NCBI GenBank assembly: GCA_964351395.1
Contig: CAYGOF010000004.1
Location: forward strand, 248,001-312,000
DNA length: 64,000 nucleotides
Source of the DNA: Imperialibacter sp964351395
GTDB taxonomy: Bacteria > Bacteroidota > Bacteroidia > Cytophagales > Cyclobacteriaceae
Direction of reading: 5' to 3'
Position 1 is the first letter of the stretch, and each line of letters opens with the position of its first letter. The notes beneath the pieces were generated by a model. The model was not told where the DNA came from and did not search any database. It was given only the letters and a program-made list of their open reading frames with translations. The position numbers and the translations under genes were made by a program. This document shows positions 58,720-64,000 of this stretch, one piece after another.

Positions 58720-60123
58720 ATGTATCATATACGTCAATCATCAAAGAAGTTGTTGGCAGATACTCATACGCCAGTGAGTATTTACCTGAGACTGAGAGAT
58801 AAATATCCAAATACCTTCCTCCTTGAAAGCTCCGATTATCATGGGCAGGAGAATAGTATGTCGTTCATTTGCTGTCAGCCAATGGCGTCGATGAGTGTCA
58901 AAGGCAGACAATTTTTAGCAGAGTTTCCCGATGGCGCCAATGAAACAACGGCTATTACAGAGCAGGTGAAGCTTACTGATTTGATGGGTACATTTATGGG
59001 TAAGCTGAGTATCAGCGAGGAGTCTGGTGTGAAGTTTTCTGTAGCTGGCCTTTTTGGTTACCTGGCTTATGATGCGGTACAGCGTTTTGAAGAGATTGAA
59101 TTTGATCAGACAAAGACCGATCAGTTTCATATCCCCGATATGCATTACTCTCTCTTTAGGTACGTGATAGCGATTGATCACTTTAAGAATGATCTTTTCA
59201 TAGTAGAGAATCAAATCGCGGGACAGTCATCCAATATTGACGAAATGGTAAGCCTGATCACTAGTAGGAATGTGCCAACTTTTCATTTTGGTATTAAGAA
59301 GGGAGAGTTGTCTAATTTTACCGACGCCCAGTTTTTGGAAATTGTTAAGAAAGGCATTCACCACTGTAAAGTAGGAGATGTGTTCCAAATTGTGCTTTCC
59401 CGACGATTTCAATCAGCCTTCGATGGCGACGAATTTCAGGTATACAGGGCGCTCCGTTCCATCAACCCCTCTCCCTATCTTTTCTACTTTGACTACGGTA
59501 ATTTCAAAATATTTGGCTCTTCTCCGGAGGCTCAGATTGTGATAAAAAATGGAGAAGCCACCATTTATCCGATAGCTGGAACCTTCCGACGAACGGGGAA
59601 CGATCAGTCGGATGCAGAACTGGCGAAGAAACTGCATGCTGATCCAAAAGAAGACTCAGAGCATGTCATGTTAGTAGACCTTGCGCGGAACGACTTAAGC
59701 AAAAGTAGCGATGCTGTGAAAGTGGAGACCTACAAAGAAATTCAGTACTATTCACATGTAATTCATCTGGTGTCGAAAGTCACTGGTAAGCTGAAAAAAG
59801 ATGCATCTCCTTTAGAAATGGTGGGAAGCACGTTTCCTGCTGGCACACTTTCGGGAGCACCGAAGCACATGGCCATGCAGCTGATTGATAAATATGAGGC
59901 AGTAAAAAGAGGGTACTACGGTGGCGCCATTGGCTACCTTGGCCTTAATGGTGATTTTAACCATGCCATTATGATTCGCTCCTTTCTTAGCCAGAACAAC
60001 ACTTTGTATTATCAGGCTGGAGCGGGTGTTGTGGCAAAATCGGACCCAGATAGTGAGGTGCAGGAGGTGTATAATAAATTGGCGGCTTTACAATCAGCTT
60101 TGGCGTTAGCTCAGGAAATATGA
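58720..60123 (+). CDS. trpE: Anthranilate synthase component I
   Basis: About 467 residues from the ATG at 58720; longer frames begin inside the terminator. The N-terminal Trp-binding region includes LLESSDYHGQEN. The chorismate-binding half has VGDVFQIVLSRRF, GSSPEAQIVI, YPIAGTFRRTGNDQ, EHVMLVDLARND and FPAGTLSGAPK, covering the catalytic residues. With TrpG it makes anthranilate from chorismate and glutamine. Its stop overlaps the trpG start (ATGA). It is governed by the attenuator directly upstream. Confidence 0.96.
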   Translation: MYHIRQSSKKLLADTHTPVSIYLRLRDKYPNTFLLESSDYHGQENSMSFICCQPMASMSVKGRQFLAEFPDGANETTAITEQVKLTDLMGTFMGKLSISEESGVKFSVAGLFGYLAYDAVQRFEEIEFDQTKTDQFHIPDMHYSLFRYVIAIDHFKNDLFIVENQIAGQSSNIDEMVSLITSRNVPTFHFGIKKGELSNFTDAQFLEIVKKGIHHCKVGDVFQIVLSRRFQSAFDGDEFQVYRALRSINPSPYLFYFDYGNFKIFGSSPEAQIVIKNGEATIYPIAGTFRRTGNDQSDAELAKKLHADPKEDSEHVMLVDLARNDLSKSSDAVKVETYKEIQYYSHVIHLVSKVTGKLKKDASPLEMVGSTFPAGTLSGAPKHMAMQLIDKYEAVKRGYYGGAIGYLGLNGDFNHAIMIRSFLSQNNTLYYQAGAGVVAKSDPDSEVQEVYNKLAALQSALALAQEI

Positions 60124-60695
60124 AAATTCTGGTATTAGATAATTACGATTCATTCACCTACAACCTTGTTCACATACTTGTTGACCTTGGCTATGCTGAC
60201 TCGACTGACATTTTCAGGAACGATAAAATCAGTCTTGACGAAGTGAATAAATACGACAAGATACTGCTCTCTCCCGGGCCCGGTTTGCCTAAGGACGCTG
60301 GCATCATGCCGCAGCTTTTGAAGAAATATTCGCCTACCAAAAGTATCCTGGGTGTGTGTCTTGGTCATCAGGCTATTGGTGAAGCATTTGGAGCCGAGCT
60401 ATTTAACATGCCGGTAGTTTTACATGGGGTAGCTAATGACACGATCATGACAGATGTTCAAGATGATTTGTTCGATTCACTACCAAAAAGGTTTAAAGTG
60501 TGCCGCTATCACTCTTGGTCGGTCGTTTCGAAGAACCTGCCGTCAGACTTGCGGGTGACATCAGTAGATGAAGAAGGTAATATTATGTCGATGCGGCATA
60601 AGCAATATAGTGTGAGGGGCGTTCAGTTTCACCCCGAGTCCATCCTCACAGAGCATGGCAAACAAATGATCAATAACTGGGTAACAAAATGTTAG
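60120..60695 (+). CDS. trpG: Anthranilate synthase component II (glutamine amidotransferase)
   Basis: A 191-residue class I amidotransferase. Key blocks are LDNYDSFTYNLVHIL at the N-terminus, LLSPGPGLPKDAG near 50, the nucleophile Cys in GVCLGHQAIGEAFG near 82, and the catalytic His-x-Glu in VQFHPESILTEHG near 170. It supplies ammonia from glutamine to TrpE. It overlaps trpE by 4 bp, indicating translational coupling and a fixed 1:1 ratio. Confidence 0.96.
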   Translation: MKILVLDNYDSFTYNLVHILVDLGYADSTDIFRNDKISLDEVNKYDKILLSPGPGLPKDAGIMPQLLKKYSPTKSILGVCLGHQAIGEAFGAELFNMPVVLHGVANDTIMTDVQDDLFDSLPKRFKVCRYHSWSVVSKNLPSDLRVTSVDEEGNIMSMRHKQYSVRGVQFHPESILTEHGKQMINNWVTKC

Positions 60696-60699
60696 TGTG

Positions 60700-61713
60700 A
60701 TGAAGGAAATTCTAAACGAATTATTTGAATACAAATCATTGACAAAGGAGAGGGCCAAAGAAATCCTTGTCAACCTGGCAAAGGGAGAATACAATGCTTC
60801 CCAAATGGCCGCTTTCCTTACCGTTTTTATGATGCGCTCCATCACTGTCGAGGAACTGGAAGGCTTCAGAGATGCGATGCTGGAGCTTTGCTTATCCCTT
60901 GATCTGAAGAAATACGATGCGATCGACCTTTGTGGTACAGGTGGCGATGGCAAGGATACCTTCAATATTTCCACGCTTGCCTCTTTTGTGGTAGCGGGCG
61001 CAGGACAAAATGTTGTCAAGCATGGTAACAATGGGGTTTCATCCATCTGTGGCTCGTCTAACCTGCTGGCACATTTTGGGTATGAATTCACCAACGACAA
61101 AGACAAGATTGAGAAGAGCATAGCCGAAAGTGGCATCTGTTTTTTACATGCGCCACTTTTTCACCCAGCCATGAAAAACATCGCTCCGATACGTAAGGAG
61201 CTAGGGGTGAAAACCTTCTTTAATATGCTTGGGCCCATGGTCAATCCGGCGTTTCCAGACAAACAATTGGTGGGTGTTTTTAGTCTGGAGTTAGCGAGGT
61301 TGTACGGCTACCTTTATCAGCGGTCAGGCAAGCAGTTTGTTATTCTGCATTCGCTTGATGGCTACGATGAAATATCGCTAACTGGGGGCTTTAAAATGAT
61401 AACCAACCAGGGAGAAAAGGTGCTTTATCCGGAAGACCTGGGTTTGTCTACTGTAAAGGCTAGTGAGCTGAGGGGAGGATCGACCATAGAGGAATCGGCA
61501 GACATATTCCTTAAAGTGATAAAAGGAGAGGGATCCAAGGCGCAAACAGAAGCAGTTCTGGCTAACGCCGGGTTGGCACTTTATGTAGGCAAACAACTTG
61601 GATCTGTTAAGGAAGGAGTGCAAATGGCCAAAGAATCTCTTGATTCTGGGCGTGCATTCCAAACATTTATAAAGTTAGTAGGGGATTCAAAGATATCAGT
61701 AAGTATTTCATAA
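60700..61713 (+). CDS. trpD: Anthranilate phosphoribosyltransferase
   Basis: About 337 residues from the ATG at 60700; a GTG directly before it is also possible. The CGTGGDGKDTFNIST loop binding PRPP is near residue 75. VVKHGNNGVSSICGSSNLL is near 103, and the RKELGVKTFFNMLGPMVNP block near 165. It transfers phosphoribose to anthranilate. It lies 4 bp after trpG. Confidence 0.96.
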   Translation: MKEILNELFEYKSLTKERAKEILVNLAKGEYNASQMAAFLTVFMMRSITVEELEGFRDAMLELCLSLDLKKYDAIDLCGTGGDGKDTFNISTLASFVVAGAGQNVVKHGNNGVSSICGSSNLLAHFGYEFTNDKDKIEKSIAESGICFLHAPLFHPAMKNIAPIRKELGVKTFFNMLGPMVNPAFPDKQLVGVFSLELARLYGYLYQRSGKQFVILHSLDGYDEISLTGGFKMITNQGEKVLYPEDLGLSTVKASELRGGSTIEESADIFLKVIKGEGSKAQTEAVLANAGLALYVGKQLGSVKEGVQMAKESLDSGRAFQTFIKLVGDSKISVSIS

Positions 61714-61724
61714 TTTTGTAAACA

Positions 61725-62537
61725 ATGGAGAACATCCTGGATAAGATTCTTGCTGTAAAAAAGCAAGAAGTGGATCGTCGGAAAGAGTTATTTCCAGCCA
61801 AGCTACTGGAAGAGAGTATTTACTTCCCATCTCCGACCGTGTCGATGAAAAAATACCTTCTTCGACCAGATAAATCAGGCATTATTGCTGAGATCAAACG
61901 AAAGTCTCCCTCAAAGGGTATTATCAATTCGAATGTATCAGTGGAAAAAATATCGATTGGCTACATGCAGGCCGGAGCCAGCGGCTTGTCGATATTGACT
62001 GATAGCGAATTTTTTGGCGGCAAAAATGAGGACTTGACAACTGCCAGGAACTTTAATTTTTGCCCCATTTTGAGGAAAGACTTTATCATCGACGAGTATC
62101 AAATCATTGAAGCCAAGTCAATTGGGGCAGATGTGATCTTATTAATTGCTGCGGCGCTCGAACCGAAAAGGCTTAAAGTTCTCGCACAGTTTGCCAAATC
62201 GTTGGGACTGGAAGTGTTGATGGAAGTCCACAACGAAGAGGAACTATTGAACAACATCCATTCCGAGCTTGACATTATAGGTGTGAATAACAGAGACCTA
62301 AAACGCTTTGTTACTGATATTAACATCAGCAAAGAGCTTATTGGAAAAATTCCAGAAGACTTTGTGAAGATTTCTGAAAGTGGCATAAATGACCCGGCCG
62401 TTATGCTTGATTTAAAGAAATGCGGCTTTGAAGGCTTTCTGATTGGGGAGCAGTTTATGAAAGAAAGCAGGCCGGAAGTGGGCGCCCGGCTATTTATTGA
62501 GCGATTCCATCATCTGGAGAAAAACAAAAAGGTTTAA
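61725..62537 (+). CDS. trpC: Indole-3-glycerol phosphate synthase
   Basis: A 270-residue TIM barrel with IIAEIKRKSPSKG (catalytic Lys) near residue 57, LSILTDSEFFGGKNEDL near 88, LRKDFIIDEYQIIEAKSIGAD near 115, and GVNNRDLKRF and ISESGI phosphate-binding segments at the C-terminus. It closes the indole ring from CdRP. It is separate from trpF, unlike the fused enterobacterial protein. It is 11 bp after trpD. Confidence 0.96.
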   Translation: MENILDKILAVKKQEVDRRKELFPAKLLEESIYFPSPTVSMKKYLLRPDKSGIIAEIKRKSPSKGIINSNVSVEKISIGYMQAGASGLSILTDSEFFGGKNEDLTTARNFNFCPILRKDFIIDEYQIIEAKSIGADVILLIAAALEPKRLKVLAQFAKSLGLEVLMEVHNEEELLNNIHSELDIIGVNNRDLKRFVTDINISKELIGKIPEDFVKISESGINDPAVMLDLKKCGFEGFLIGEQFMKESRPEVGARLFIERFHHLEKNKKV

Positions 62538-62541
62538 CAAT

Positions 62542-63180
62542 ATGGGTAACCAACGTTTTCAACTGAAAGTGTGCGGGATGAAGTACCCCGACAATATTAG
62601 CAGACTCAAAGAAGTAGAGCCTGATTTTATGGGGATGATTTTCTTTTCGAAATCGCCTCGTTTCGTTGGAAGCGAATTGTTATTCACAGGAACCAATATT
62701 TTTCCGCCCGATGCAAAAAAAGTTGGGGTGTTCGTGAATGCCCCCATATGGGAAATTATGAATGTGGTGGAGGAATATAAGCTGGGATATGTTCAGCTTC
62801 ATGGTGATGAGTTTCCTCAATACTGTGGGGAGTTGAAGAAAAAGGGCTTGAAGGTGATCAAAGCGTTTCAAGTAAGCAACTCTTTTGATTTCAAGAAGGT
62901 AGAGGCGTTTGAGGGGCAGATTGATTTTGCTCTGTTCGATACAAAAACGCCCAACTACGGTGGATCCGGTGAGAAATTTGACTGGACTTTGCTGAATTCG
63001 TACAAATTGAATATTCCCTTCTTTTTGAGTGGAGGTATCGATTTAGACGATATAGATGCTATTGAAAAGCTTGACTTGCGCCAACTTTTCGGAATCGACG
63101 TGAACAGTAAGTTTGAGGTGTCGCCAGGCTTGAAGGACATTGAGAAGCTGTTGGCACTCAAGAAAAAAATAAAGAAATAA
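62542..63180 (+). CDS. trpF: Phosphoribosylanthranilate isomerase
   Basis: About 212 residues from the ATG at 62542; an upstream in-frame ATG would overlap trpC by 41 bp and add 15 non-homologous residues. The TIM barrel has LKVCGMKYPDNI (catalytic Cys) at the start, MGMIFFSKSPRFVG near 35, the LGYVQLHGDE block near 85, ALFDTKTPNYGGSGEKFDW near 130 and FFLSGGIDLDDI near 160. It converts PRA to CdRP. It lies 4 bp after trpC. Confidence 0.95.
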   Translation: MGNQRFQLKVCGMKYPDNISRLKEVEPDFMGMIFFSKSPRFVGSELLFTGTNIFPPDAKKVGVFVNAPIWEIMNVVEEYKLGYVQLHGDEFPQYCGELKKKGLKVIKAFQVSNSFDFKKVEAFEGQIDFALFDTKTPNYGGSGEKFDWTLLNSYKLNIPFFLSGGIDLDDIDAIEKLDLRQLFGIDVNSKFEVSPGLKDIEKLLALKKKIKK

Positions 63181-63195
63181 AAAGAAGTCAATCTA

Positions 63196-64000
63196 ATGGA
63201 ACAAACTATATCCAAATACGCAGTAGATGAGCAGGGGTACTATGGTAAGTTTGGAGGTGCCTTCATTCCCGAAATGCTTTATCCAAATGTGGAGGAGCTA
63301 AAAGAAAAGTACCTTGGAATTATATACGCACCCGAATTCCAGGAAGCTTTTCACGCATTGTTGAAGGACTATGTGGGAAGGCCAACACCACTATATTTTG
63401 CCAGCCGTCTCTCAGAAAAGTATGGAGCAAAAATCTACCTGAAAAGGGAGGACCTGTGCCATACGGGAGCACATAAAGTCAATAATACCATTGGACAAAT
63501 TCTTCTCGCTCAGCGTTTAGGCAAAAAGAAGATCATTGCTGAGACAGGAGCCGGACAACATGGTGTTGCCACCGCCACAGTTTGCGCCCTTATGGGGATG
63601 GAATGTATTGTTTACATGGGTGAGGTAGATATGGCCAGACAACGGCCGAATGTGGAGCGTATGCGGATTTTAGGAGCGGAAGTTAGGCCGGCAAAATCGG
63701 GTAGCCGAACCTTGAAAGACGCCACCAATGAGGCCATGCGCCACTGGATCAATAACCCAAATGAAACGCATTATATCATTGGAAGCGTCGTTGGGCCGCA
63801 CCCATACCCTGATATGGTGGCACGTTTTCAATCTGTGATTAGTGCAGAAATGAGAGAGCAACTTTTAATCAAAGAAGGAACAGAAACTCCCGATTACGTT
63901 CTTGCCTGTGTAGGTGGTGGAAGCAATGCAGCCGGCGCTTTCTATCATTATCTCGATGAGCAGGATGTTCAATTGGTGGCGGTGGAAGCGGCTGGTCATG
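63196..64000 (+). CDS. trpB: Tryptophan synthase beta chain, 3' truncated by window edge
   Basis: The ATG at 63196 begins MEQTISKYAVDEQGYYGKFGGAF and runs open to the window edge (268 codons). The PLP Lys is in HTGAHKVNNTIGQ near residue 92, with ETGAGQHGVATATV near 115 and the phosphate-binding glycines in ACVGGGSNAAG near 238. It condenses indole with serine. It starts 15 bp after trpF in the same operon; trpA should follow. Typical length is about 395 residues, so roughly a third is missing. Confidence 0.96.
   Translation, partial: MEQTISKYAVDEQGYYGKFGGAFIPEMLYPNVEELKEKYLGIIYAPEFQEAFHALLKDYVGRPTPLYFASRLSEKYGAKIYLKREDLCHTGAHKVNNTIGQILLAQRLGKKKIIAETGAGQHGVATATVCALMGMECIVYMGEVDMARQRPNVERMRILGAEVRPAKSGSRTLKDATNEAMRHWINNPNETHYIIGSVVGPHPYPDMVARFQSVISAEMREQLLIKEGTETPDYVLACVGGGSNAAGAFYHYLDEQDVQLVAVEAAGH

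Noticed and set aside
1..64000. Prophage, insertion sequence or tRNA genes
   Set aside because: Scanning the intergenic spaces and gene products showed no integrase, transposase, phage structural gene or cloverleaf I could support.

Overview
The window looks like a chromosome segment of a free-living member of the Bacteroidota, most likely Cytophagales or Flammeovirgaceae-like. This rests on several features: secreted proteins ending in type IX secretion tails (type A and gliding-motility CHU_C/type B), a small GldL-like protein, DUF4494, DUF6702, YHYH and GxxExxY families, a three-subunit succinate dehydrogenase with one fused cytochrome b, and promoters of the TATCTTTGCA type typical of Bacteroidota sigma factors. 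Most genes are ordinary core or household genes. I see no rRNA, tRNA, CRISPR array, prophage or transposase gene.

Layout. 1-153: 3' truncated AbrB/MazE-like antitoxin. 249-5735: tricorn-like S41 protease, Gfo/Idh/MocA oxidoreductase and zinc-free MDR reductase. 6024-10505: an ABC-2 permease fused to an M1 aminopeptidase, with its ATPase. 10835-12553: GH39 glycosidase. 13077-15060: compact YHYH / MORN-repeat / SCO1 lipoprotein operon. 15320-16861: acyl-CoA ligase, followed by the wreck of an RND-efflux adaptor gene. 17678-20753: PadR regulator plus FtsX-type permease. 21360-27795: DUF6702 protein, M20 amidohydrolase, lipoprotein, a 914-residue membrane-anchored propeller protein, and an RlmL-type methyltransferase. 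28122-32095: DUF4494 and sdhCAB. 32297-37024: two tandem paralogous surface proteins with different T9SS tails, then a DCC thiol-disulfide protein. 37132-42647: fabD, Hpt protein, typA, metG. 42660-43685: a GxxExxY nuclease-fold gene flanked by inverted arrays of CGCAGAGA repeats, one interrupted by a 100-N assembly gap. 43797-49475: pdhB, small membrane proteins, YciI-like protein, ffh, DUF2264. 49598-57088: prephenate dehydrogenase, YfhO, small proteins, and a molybdenum-cofactor cluster (moeA divergent from moaC-mobA). 57234-58290: YceI and a TerB-like protein. 58581-64000: tryptophan operon trpE-G-D-C-F-B, with trpB running off the end.

The most rewarding non-coding signal is in front of trpE. 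A short leader ORF contains three consecutive Trp codons, and it is followed by three mutually exclusive pairings and a strong intrinsic terminator, i.e. a classical ribosome-mediated transcription attenuator. The second is the GxxExxY gene between inverted arrays of the same repeat family, which resembles a non-autonomous or unknown mobile unit. Others are interleaved inverted repeats at 5854-5911, two perfect inverted repeats upstream of the YceI gene, an orphan strong terminator at 21274-21309, and promoters placed so close to start codons that several core mRNAs should be nearly leaderless.
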